Origin: Acidobacteriota bacterium
GTDB taxonomy: Bacteria > Acidobacteriota > Terriglobia > Bryobacterales > Bryobacteraceae
DNA: 6,525 nt
Reading direction: 5' to 3'
Assembly: GCA_026394095.1 (NCBI GenBank)
Contig: JAPKYY010000240.1
Span: 1 to 6,525 of the forward strand
Shown here: piece by piece, positions 1-5,622 of the stretch
Layout of the letters: each line of letters begins with the position of its first letter
Position numbering within the stretch: the stretch's first letter is position 1
The notes under the pieces: generated by a model
The model's input: the letters and a program-made list of their open reading frames with translations, nothing else
What the model was told of the DNA's origin: nothing
Databases searched by the model: none
Translations under genes and position numbers: made by a program

Positions 1-75
1 ATTTCTCCATTATTTTCAACAAAAACCCGCTCACACCCTCAAAATCACCCACTCACCGCATGAGATCTTCAAGCC

Positions 76-79
76 GGAG
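76..79 (+). promoter_or_regulatory. Ribosome-binding site deciding the start at 87
   Basis: GGAG sits 7 nt upstream of the ATG at 87. It favours this start over the in-frame ATG at 60, which would add only nine Ser/Arg-rich residues. No convincing -35/-10 promoter is visible in the 59 nt before it. Confidence 0.6.
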
Positions 80-86
80 TAAACCC

Positions 87-686
87 ATGAACAATGAAGA
101 ATTAATTGCCAACGATCCATCGACCGTGGAAACGCAGACAGCAACGCAGCCACGCAAGAAAACCATGTCCGACGCGGCCCTGGCCGCCCACCGCGCCAAT
201 GCCAAAAAGTGCACCGGCCCCAAAACCCGTGAAGGCAAATTCAAAGCCAGCCTCAACGCTCTCAAGCACGGTGCCTACAGCCACAACTTCATCCTCAAAA
301 CCGAAGATGCCGGCACCTTCGAAAACTTCTCCAAATCCTTCATCGACGAGTTCCAGCCCGAAACCCCGTCCGAACTCGAACTCTTGAAGCAACTCATCTC
401 CGCAGCCTGGCGTCGCAACCGCATCGCCGAACTCATACAGCTCCGTATCAACCAGGCAATTGACACCGTCATTGCCAACTCAGAGCCCACCCCGGCCGCT
501 GAAATCACCCAGCAGGCCTACGACATGCTGGAAATTACCCAACCGTCCTTCGCCCGCCAGCAAGCCCACGAGCTCCGCCTCGCCAATCACTTCCAGCGCA
601 CCCTCTACCGCCTCAACTCAATCCGCGATAAAAAAATCAGGAACGAAACCAAATTCATCCGGGACCGCTTATCCTTCGCTGCTTAA
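87..686 (+). CDS. Hypothetical protein with N-terminal TGPxTxxGK...LNAxKHG motif
   Basis: A 199-aa soluble protein of unknown function. I place the start at 87 because GGAG at 76-79 lies 7 nt before it; an in-frame ATG at 60 has no such site. Residues 1-27 are polar and probably disordered. Residues 34-62 carry the recognisable motif: HRANAKK, TGPKTREGK, then SLNALKHGAYS, rich in Lys/Arg. I recall this motif from uncharacterised, often multicopy proteins of Acidobacteriota and related phyla; that is memory, not a search result. The rest (about 78-195) looks helical, with ETPSELELLKQLISAAWRRNRIAELI near 92-117 and a very basic tail. There is no signal peptide, membrane segment or catalytic motif. 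The basic N-terminal motif could suit nucleic-acid contact, but this is speculation. It stands alone on the plus strand, convergent with the lysine operon, and shows no functional link to it. Confidence 0.8.
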   Translation: MNNEELIANDPSTVETQTATQPRKKTMSDAALAAHRANAKKCTGPKTREGKFKASLNALKHGAYSHNFILKTEDAGTFENFSKSFIDEFQPETPSELELLKQLISAAWRRNRIAELIQLRINQAIDTVIANSEPTPAAEITQQAYDMLEITQPSFARQQAHELRLANHFQRTLYRLNSIRDKKIRNETKFIRDRLSFAA

Positions 687-850
687 CACAGCGTCCAGCA
701 ACCACCCTTAACCCCCGCCCGGGACAGTCCAAAACAACGCCGGGCCTGCTCTTTGACATCTTGCTAGATACGTTAAAAACAACCAAAGCCCGAACTATGC
801 CCGCTCGCAGCCTCTTCCTTTCACGCAAATGAAGTGGATAGGCTGCGACT
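687..850. other. Convergent intergenic region
   Basis: These 164 nt separate the stop of the plus-strand gene from the stop of the last operon gene. I see no credible small gene. A 6-bp GC-rich inverted repeat (GCCCGG at 717-722, CCGGGC at 740-745) lies 30 nt after the plus-strand stop but has a 17-nt loop and no T tract. A larger nested inverted repeat starts at 786 and is listed separately. Transcription from both sides must end here or nearby, so terminator function is expected somewhere, but no textbook intrinsic terminator is present. Confidence 0.6.
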
Positions 851-859
851 TTAGGGCTT
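786..859. repeat. Nested inverted repeat at operon end, possible terminator or 3' hairpin
   Basis: The inner arms are TCGCAGCC (805-812) and GGCTGCGA (841-848), a perfect 8-bp pair with a 28-nt loop. The outer arms are AAGCCCGAA (786-794) and TTAGGGCTT (851-859), which pair at 8 of 9 positions with one G-A mismatch. The arms are nested in register, so one extended hairpin with an asymmetric internal loop can form. The right outer arm includes the stop codon of the propeller gene. On the minus strand the structure is not followed at once by a T run; the nearest (GTTTTTAAC) is at 772-780, a few nt beyond the outer arm. It could be an imperfect terminator or an mRNA 3'-end stabilising hairpin, or chance. 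Confidence 0.35.
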
Positions 860-1888
860 CGAAAGCGGCGAAAGCGTCTCCGGCGGCGCTGCGGGTGCCA
901 TCCAGTCTGCAGTGAAGATATTGCCGTCGCGCACATAGGCTATGTAACGGCCATCCGGCGAAAAGCTCGCTTCGCCCACAAACTTGCTACCCGTAGTCAA
1001 CTGCACCAGGCCAGTGCCATCGAGGTTCACCATGAACATCTCGTACTTGTCCCCCTGGCAGCTGGGCATATTGGAAGAAAACACGATGCGCCGGTTATCC
1101 GGCGTCCAGGCCGGATGCAAAATGCTGCAGCCGAAACTCGTAATCTGCTTCTCGTCTAGCCCCTTCAGGTTCATCACATAGATTTCGCTTGGCGACATCA
1201 ATGCACGACCAAACGCCAGCTCATCCTTAACCTGCTTTTGTGCATCAGCCGTCCGCGCCCGTGAGCTCCGAAACACAATCCGCCGTCCGTCGTTCGATAC
1301 ATTCGGGTCGCCATCATAGCCGGGCGAATGCGTCAATTGCCGCTTGTTCATCCCGTCCCATTCCATCGTCCACACTTCCAGATCTCCGCTCGCCTGGCTC
1401 GTGTAGATAATCAACTTCTCCGACACACTCACATCGAGCTCTGCGTCATATCCGGTGGCACTCGACAGGCGCTGCATCTTGCCCTTTTCATTGTTGACGA
1501 AGATGTTGAACTCCGCCGGCACGCTTCCAAGCATGGCCGGCGCACAAGCTTCCCCGGAATCCTGCGTTGAATCGTAAACCCAGCTCTTCGCCTTCACCAG
1601 CGGAGCTGCCGACCGCACGCTACCCTTACCCGAACTCGCCAGCTTCTTTACCTTCGTCAGTGGATCCATCCAATAGGCCTGCTGACACTTGCCCGTCTCG
1701 GTCGACAACACCAGCAAGCTTTTGCCATCCCCAGACCAGTGCGGTTTCCGGCTCGTCCCGTCCGTCGTTACCTGTACCACCTTCGCAAGATAGTCGGTCG
1801 ATACCGGAATCTGGGCACCAAAACGCCCCGGTGCCTGACCAAACAGGCTAGCCGCGAAACACAAAGCGATACACAACGAAAAACGCAT
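851..1888 (-). CDS. Exported PD40/TolB-like beta-propeller protein
   Basis: A 345-aa protein beginning with a clear signal peptide (MRF, hydrophobic core to about residue 16, probable cleavage after LFGQA near 19), so it should act in the periplasm or outside. It then shows repeated PD40/WD40-like blades: WSGDGKSLLV (51-60), SEKLIIYTSQASGDLEVW (156-173), SNDGRRIVFRSSRAR (198-212), TPDNRRIVFSSN (262-273) and SPDGRYIAYVRDGNIF (310-325), with TxxGYD turns near 144-148 and 187-192. An inserted helical segment (about 213-235) between two blades is typical of TolB-like propellers annotated as 'biopolymer transporter Tol'. Four cysteines in the mature part (68, 115, 254, 277) could form disulfides. 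No catalytic domain is fused. TolB-type propellers bind protein or cell-envelope partners; the ligand here is unknown. It starts 2 nt after dapD, with GAGG inside the dapD end, so it is probably co-transcribed and translationally coupled. Confidence 0.85.
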   Translation of the reverse strand: MRFSLCIALCFAASLFGQAPGRFGAQIPVSTDYLAKVVQVTTDGTSRKPHWSGDGKSLLVLSTETGKCQQAYWMDPLTKVKKLASSGKGSVRSAAPLVKAKSWVYDSTQDSGEACAPAMLGSVPAEFNIFVNNEKGKMQRLSSATGYDAELDVSVSEKLIIYTSQASGDLEVWTMEWDGMNKRQLTHSPGYDGDPNVSNDGRRIVFRSSRARTADAQKQVKDELAFGRALMSPSEIYVMNLKGLDEKQITSFGCSILHPAWTPDNRRIVFSSNMPSCQGDKYEMFMVNLDGTGLVQLTTGSKFVGEASFSPDGRYIAYVRDGNIFTADWMAPAAPPETLSPLSKP

Positions 1889-1890
1889 TC

Positions 1891-2727
1891 TTACCTCAAC
1901 AAATCTTCAAGCTGCAATTTGCCATCGGTTTTTTGATCCCGATACTTCACAATTACCGGCGTATAAAGTGAGACACCCCACTCCTTGCCGATGCCTTTCG
2001 ACACCTGACGCGCGCCAGCCACAACAACAGCTTCTTCCGGAATCACCAGCGGCTCGTCATCCTTGGCCACCAGCACCCGTTCGTTCACAAGGTCGTAAAC
2101 CGGGGTCGAGCGGTTGAGAATCACACCACTACCAAGCACGGCCCTGCGCTTTACTACCGTGCCCTCATAGACACCGCAGTTGCCGCCTACCATTACTTCA
2201 TCTTCAATAATGACGGGCAGCGCGCCAACAGGTTCCAACACACCGCCAATTTGTGCCGCTGCCGACAGATGGCAGTTCTTGCCGATCTGCGCGCAACTGC
2301 CAACCAGCGCATGACTGTCTACCATCGTCCCATCATCGACGTATGCTCCGGCGTTGATGTACATCGGCGGCATACAAGTCACCCCGCGGCCAACATAGCA
2401 ACCGTCACGAATGCTCGATCCGCCCGGTACGATCCTTACCCCGCTTTGGGCCGTAAATGCCTTCGCCGGATAAGTCGCCTTGTCAAAAAATGGCTGCCGC
2501 TGCACATCGACACTCATGTCGACGATCTGACCCAGCCTGAAGCCAAGCAGGATCCCCTTCTTCACCCAGGAATTCACGCGCCAGCCGGTCGATGTTGAAG
2601 CATCCGGCTCTGCCGCACGATATTTCCCCTGATTTAGCGCTGCCTTAAACTGCTGGAACAAGCGCTGCTCGGCTTCACCCAATTCACTTGCGGCAATCTG
2701 AAACGCCGCCTCTATCGCTGTCTGCAT
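1891..2727 (-). CDS. dapD: 2,3,4,5-tetrahydropyridine-2,6-dicarboxylate N-succinyltransferase (DapD)
   Basis: The protein transfers succinyl from succinyl-CoA to tetrahydrodipicolinate, committing the pathway to the succinylase branch toward meso-diaminopimelate and lysine in the cytoplasm. The 278-aa protein matches the usual length (E. coli about 274). The N-terminal helical domain holds the [12 protein letters not shown] segment (54-65). The left-handed parallel beta-helix of hexapeptide repeats runs from about 103 to 235, with the signature [31 protein letters not shown] (125-155) and GGVLEP (161-166). The stretch [13 protein letters not shown] (180-192) and LNRSTPVYD (204-212) resembles Bacteroidetes-type DapD more than the E. 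coli protein. The frame is open up to 2940, but the family N-terminus (MQTAIEAAF) and the TAATG junction with dapA fix the start at 2727. The enzyme is expected to be a trimer. The C-terminus (LEDLLR) is normal. Confidence 0.96.
   Translation of the reverse strand: MQTAIEAAFQIAASELGEAEQRLFQQFKAALNQGKYRAAEPDASTSTGWRVNSWVKKGILLGFRLGQIVDMSVDVQRQPFFDKATYPAKAFTAQSGVRIVPGGSSIRDGCYVGRGVTCMPPMYINAGAYVDDGTMVDSHALVGSCAQIGKNCHLSAAAQIGGVLEPVGALPVIIEDEVMVGGNCGVYEGTVVKRRAVLGSGVILNRSTPVYDLVNERVLVAKDDEPLVIPEEAVVVAGARQVSKGIGKEWGVSLYTPVIVKYRDQKTDGKLQLEDLLR
1894..1897 (-). promoter_or_regulatory. Ribosome-binding site of propeller gene, inside dapD
   Basis: On the minus strand GAGG lies 5 nt before the ATG at 1888, within the last sense codons of dapD. 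This supports the chosen start and translational coupling between dapD and the propeller. Confidence 0.6.
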
Positions 2728-3599
2728 TAAATTCCCACCTGCTTCAAGACGCTCTGAATCTTCGCCATGCTCGCTTCCGACGGAGGTACCAGGGGCAGCC
2801 GCCATACCGGCTTGCACAATCCCATCGCTGCCATCGCCGCCTTTACCGGTATCGGATTCGACTCGATGAAGTTCACTTCCATTAAGGGAAGGAATTGCCG
2901 CTGGATCGCCCGTGCCGTGGCGAAGTCCTGATTGAGGCAAGCCTCAGCCAGATTGGCCATCTCACCCGGAATCTCATTGCCCGCAACCGAAATCACGCCG
3001 TGCCCGCCGAGAGCCATCAGCGGAATCGTTACGCTGTCATCACCGCTCAAAACAAGAAAGCCTTCAGGAACTTCCTGAATGACCCGGGCCACTTGTGCCA
3101 TGCTGCCTGACGCTTCCTTGATCCCAATGATGTTCTTGATCGTTGCCAGGCGAGCCACCGTAGCCGGTTCAATATTTACACCGGTCCGGCCCTGGACACT
3201 GTACAGAATAATCGGCAGCTTGGTCGACTTCGCAAGCGCCTTGTAGTGCTGGTAAAGACCTTCCTGCGTCGGCTTGTTGTAATAAGGCGTCACACTCAGA
3301 ATGCCATCTACGCCGAGAGCTTCAATCCTTTTGATGAGGTCGATGACGTCTTCGGTCCAGTAGCCGCCGGCACCAGCCAGCACTGGCACCTCACCCTTGG
3401 CTGCAGCAACCGTCAGCTCGACAATGCGCAGATGCTCCTCAAGCGAAATCGTCGGGCTTTCACCAGTCGTTCCGCAAGGCACAAGAAAGTGGATGCCCGC
3501 GTCGATCTGACGCCGCACCAGTTTCTTGATGGCGACTTCATCGAGCGAACCGTTCTTCTGAAAAGGCGTAATTAACGCGGTGCCACAGCCTTGAAACAT
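2727..3599 (-). CDS. dapA: 4-hydroxy-tetrahydrodipicolinate synthase (DapA)
   Basis: Condenses pyruvate with aspartate semialdehyde, the first step unique to DAP/lysine synthesis. The 290-aa TIM barrel aligns with E. coli DapA almost without gaps. CGTTGES (42-48) carries the Thr44/Thr45 pair, TPYYNKP (104-110) carries Tyr106/Tyr107, Tyr133 and Arg138 are present, and GIKEASG (159-165) holds Schiff-base Lys161. The loop around Tyr133 reads YSVQGRTG, where most relatives have YNVPxRTG; Asn-to-Ser and Pro-to-Gln are unusual but leave Tyr and Arg intact. At the positions of the E. coli lysine allosteric site, His56 is kept while His53 is Leu and Asn80 is Tyr, so lysine sensitivity may be altered (inference). 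The start at 3599 is preferred over an in-frame ATG at 3632, which lies inside dapB, because of the AAGGA site and the family N-terminus [13 protein letters not shown]. The gene begins 10 nt after dapB, and its stop overlaps dapD by one base. Confidence 0.97.
   Translation of the reverse strand: MFQGCGTALITPFQKNGSLDEVAIKKLVRRQIDAGIHFLVPCGTTGESPTISLEEHLRIVELTVAAAKGEVPVLAGAGGYWTEDVIDLIKRIEALGVDGILSVTPYYNKPTQEGLYQHYKALAKSTKLPIILYSVQGRTGVNIEPATVARLATIKNIIGIKEASGSMAQVARVIQEVPEGFLVLSGDDSVTIPLMALGGHGVISVAGNEIPGEMANLAEACLNQDFATARAIQRQFLPLMEVNFIESNPIPVKAAMAAMGLCKPVWRLPLVPPSEASMAKIQSVLKQVGI
2734..2740 (-). promoter_or_regulatory. Ribosome-binding site of dapD
   Basis: The minus strand reads AGGTGGG, ending 6 nt before the ATG at 2727, inside the dapA coding end. 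It is a moderate site; together with the shared A of TAATG it suggests that ribosomes finishing dapA restart on dapD. Confidence 0.45.
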
Positions 3600-3606
3600 G
3601 GTTATA

Positions 3607-3611
3607 TCCTT
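3607..3611 (-). promoter_or_regulatory. Ribosome-binding site of dapA
   Basis: AAGGA on the minus strand, 7 nt before the ATG at 3599, overlaps the dapB stop codon. It decides the dapA start against the upstream in-frame ATG at 3632. Confidence 0.65.
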
Positions 3612-4299
3612 ATCCAAACAATATCTCGCCAAACTCGTAAACGCCCGTCTTGCCCTTCACCCACTGTGCCGCCTTCAGTGCCCCGCGGGCAAATCCTTCG
3701 CGGCTCCGGGCCGTGTGCCGCAGCGTGATCGTATCGGCCGCAGTATCAAAACCAATTTCGTGTGTGCCAGGTACTGCCCCGGCACGGTTCGAGCTTTCAC
3801 TCACTTCACGCGTATAGCCGCCCCGGCGCATCTGCTCCACCGCCATCTTCAGCGTCCCGCTGGGCGCATCTTTCTTGGCCGAATGGTGAATCTCCCAGGC
3901 CCAGGCGCCATACTCCGGAAACTCCTCCATACGGGCCGAAAGCTGCTTAACAGCTGCAAAGAACAGATTCACGCCAATCGAGAAATTCGGGCTCCACACC
4001 AGCGTCCCCTGCTTCTCCTTGACGAAAGCCTCCACACGAGGCAACTCGTCCAGCCAGCCAGTCGTCCCCACCACGGTCGGCACGCCTAGCTCTGCCAGCT
4101 TCAGAATGTTCCCAACAGCCGTGTGCGGTGTCGTGAACTCGATCGCCACATCAACCCCGGCAAAGTGCTCAGGCGTCATCATCACCTGGTCTGCGTTGTT
4201 GAACTCATCAAGACGCAACACCACTTCGCCGCCATACTCGTGTGCCAGCGACTCAATCATCTTGCCCATTTTGCCGTAGCCAACCAGCGCGATCTTCAT
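3610..4299 (-). CDS. dapB: 4-hydroxy-tetrahydrodipicolinate reductase (DapB), short form
   Basis: Reduces the DapA product to tetrahydrodipicolinate with NAD(P)H in the cytoplasm. At 229 aa it is shorter than E. coli DapB (273 aa); the missing length falls mostly between the second beta strand and the EFTTPHT segment (54-60), as in other short-form DapBs. The N-terminal Rossmann fold has GYGKMG (7-12). The acidic pair Asp31-Glu32 aligns with Glu38-Arg39 of the E. coli enzyme, suggesting NADH preference (inference). GTTG is at 78-81 and PNFSIGVN at 104-111. The signature EIHHSAKKDAPSGT (136-149) carries the catalytic residues equivalent to E. coli His159 (His138) and Lys163 (Lys142). The C-terminal part (PGTHEIGF, SREGFARGALKAAQWV) is intact. 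Its ATG overlaps the lysC stop as ATGA, with a strong GGAGG 7 nt upstream. Confidence 0.96.
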   Translation of the reverse strand: MKIALVGYGKMGKMIESLAHEYGGEVVLRLDEFNNADQVMMTPEHFAGVDVAIEFTTPHTAVGNILKLAELGVPTVVGTTGWLDELPRVEAFVKEKQGTLVWSPNFSIGVNLFFAAVKQLSARMEEFPEYGAWAWEIHHSAKKDAPSGTLKMAVEQMRRGGYTREVSESSNRAGAVPGTHEIGFDTAADTITLRHTARSREGFARGALKAAQWVKGKTGVYEFGEILFG

Positions 4300-5618
4300 T
4301 CAAAAACCTCCGGGTCGACATCGGTAAAGAATTCCTGGTGCAGACGTTCTACAGCCTCGCGAAGATCTGCTTGCGCAACCACAAGGCCGAGGTTTCGCAG
4401 ACTCGCCCCCTGGCTGATCATGCGTACATTCACCGGGTCGAGAGCGCGAAACACACGATGTGCCACACCGGGCTGCCAGCGGATGTTGTCGCCGACAAGA
4501 CAAAGCACTGCCTTGTCCTGTTCAATCTCGACTTCGGCAAAATCTCGCAACTCGGCTGCGATTGTCTCAAGCTTGCCAAAGTTGTCTATAGTCAACGACA
4601 CGCTCACCTCGCTGGTGGCAATCATATCGACTGGCGTTTCATGACGATCGAAGATTTCGAAGATCCGGCGCAGGAATCCATGGGCCATCAGCATGCGGGT
4701 GGACTGAATGTTTACAAGAGCAATGTTCTTCTTGCAGGCAATGGATTTGGCGACGCTGGTGGTCACTGGCCCTTCAGCGGTGATGCGTGTTCCGTCCACT
4801 TGAGGCCGCCGTGAGTTCAGGATCAACACCGGTATGTTCTTCTCAATCGCCGGCACCACCGTCGACGGGTGCAAGACTTTGGCTCCAAAGTAGGCTAGTT
4901 CCGCCGCTTCGGCAAAGCTGAGGCTCTTGACGCGACGCCCGCCCGGTAACACCGTGGGGTCGCAGGTGAGCATTCCGTCGACGTCGGTCCAGATCTGAAT
5001 TTCTTTGGCATCGACGCCCGCGCCGACAATGCTTGCCGTAAAGTCGCTGCCACCGCGGCCGAGCGTGCTGGTGACTCCGGATAGTGTGGATCCAATAAAG
5101 CCACCCATCACTGTGATCGCGCCCCACTCGGTTGCTTTCAGTCGCTCATTCGTCTCGGCATAATTAGGCGCAGCCATCGTATGACGCTCGTCGGTGACAA
5201 TCACCGTCCGGCTGTCGACGTGTTTTGCCTTCAAAGCCAAAGCCACCACGTGGCTGGAGATCCGCTCGCCAAAGCTTGAGATTGCGTCAATGCTGCGAGG
5301 GGTCAGTTCACCGAGAATGGCCAGGCCGCGCACCAGTTCAGTGAGTTCTCCGAAATGTTCATCGATTATTGTCGCCGCGCCAAAGCCATCGGCTTCCGCG
5401 TGATGATAGGCCCGCAGTGATTCGACCTTGTCGAGAGCTTCAACCCGCTTGCCAGCTACTGCCAGATTGGCAGCCTCAAGGAGGCGGTTGGTGGTTTTGC
5501 CCATTGCTGACACAACCACGATTGGTTGTTCTGCGAGCCGGCCTCTGACGATGCCGGCCAGGCGTTCGATCGCGGCGGTCGATTCTACGCTCGTACCGCC
5601 GAATTTCATAACGATCAT
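4296..5618 (-). CDS. lysC: Aspartokinase, lysine-sensitive (AKIII/LysC) type
   Basis: Phosphorylates L-aspartate with ATP, the entry step for lysine, DAP, threonine and methionine. The 440-aa monofunctional protein has the complete kinase domain: KFGGTSV (5-11), SSFGERISS (114-122), GFIGST (173-178), TLGRGGSDFTAS (185-196), TDVDGMLTCDP (211-221) and FGAKVLHP (244-251). Two ACT domains follow. The first (about 297-360) holds RML..HGFL (308-316) and TSEVSVSLTID (335-345); the second (about 371-432) holds NVRMISQGASLRNLG (397-411). These closely match E. coli LysC (AKIII), not ThrA/MetL, and no homoserine dehydrogenase domain is fused, so lysine feedback inhibition is likely (inference). The start is fixed by KFGGTSV and lies 4 nt after the asd stop. 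The only SD-like motif (AAGGA, 5632-5636) is 13 nt upstream, too far for a good site, so translation probably depends on ribosomes finishing asd. Confidence 0.96.
   Translation of the reverse strand: MIVMKFGGTSVESTAAIERLAGIVRGRLAEQPIVVVSAMGKTTNRLLEAANLAVAGKRVEALDKVESLRAYHHAEADGFGAATIIDEHFGELTELVRGLAILGELTPRSIDAISSFGERISSHVVALALKAKHVDSRTVIVTDERHTMAAPNYAETNERLKATEWGAITVMGGFIGSTLSGVTSTLGRGGSDFTASIVGAGVDAKEIQIWTDVDGMLTCDPTVLPGGRRVKSLSFAEAAELAYFGAKVLHPSTVVPAIEKNIPVLILNSRRPQVDGTRITAEGPVTTSVAKSIACKKNIALVNIQSTRMLMAHGFLRRIFEIFDRHETPVDMIATSEVSVSLTIDNFGKLETIAAELRDFAEVEIEQDKAVLCLVGDNIRWQPGVAHRVFRALDPVNVRMISQGASLRNLGLVVAQADLREAVERLHQEFFTDVDPEVFE
4307..4311 (-). promoter_or_regulatory. Strong ribosome-binding site of dapB
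   Basis: GGAGG on the minus strand, 7 nt before the ATG at 4299, inside the last codons of lysC. It is the strongest such site in the operon and sits beside the ATGA overlap. Confidence 0.65.
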
Positions 5619-5622
5619 TTCG

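Noticed and set aside
60..86. Alternative start at 60 for the plus-strand hypothetical gene
   Set aside because: There is no ribosome-binding site before it, whereas GGAG lies 7 nt before the ATG at 87.
717..745. GCCCGG/CCGGGC inverted repeat as an intrinsic terminator of the plus-strand gene
   Set aside because: Only 6 bp with a 17-nt loop and no following T run; likely chance in GC-rich sequence.
655..936. Minus-strand 93-codon open frame across the convergent intergenic region
   Set aside because: It overlaps the 3' ends of both genes, is Arg-rich with no domain, and has no supporting start signals.
2728..2940. Extended start for dapD at 2940 adding 71 residues
   Set aside because: The extension is fully inside dapA in another frame, is low-complexity Gly/Ser/Glu-rich, and the family N-terminus begins at the ATG at 2727.
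3600..3632. Extended start for dapA at 3632
   Set aside because: It would overlap dapB and adds residues absent from the family; the AAGGA site and [13 protein letters not shown] support 3599.
4123..4814. Two overlapping plus-strand open frames of 173 and 190 codons opposite dapB/lysC
   Set aside because: Both are antisense to strongly conserved coding sequence, overlap each other, and resemble no known protein.
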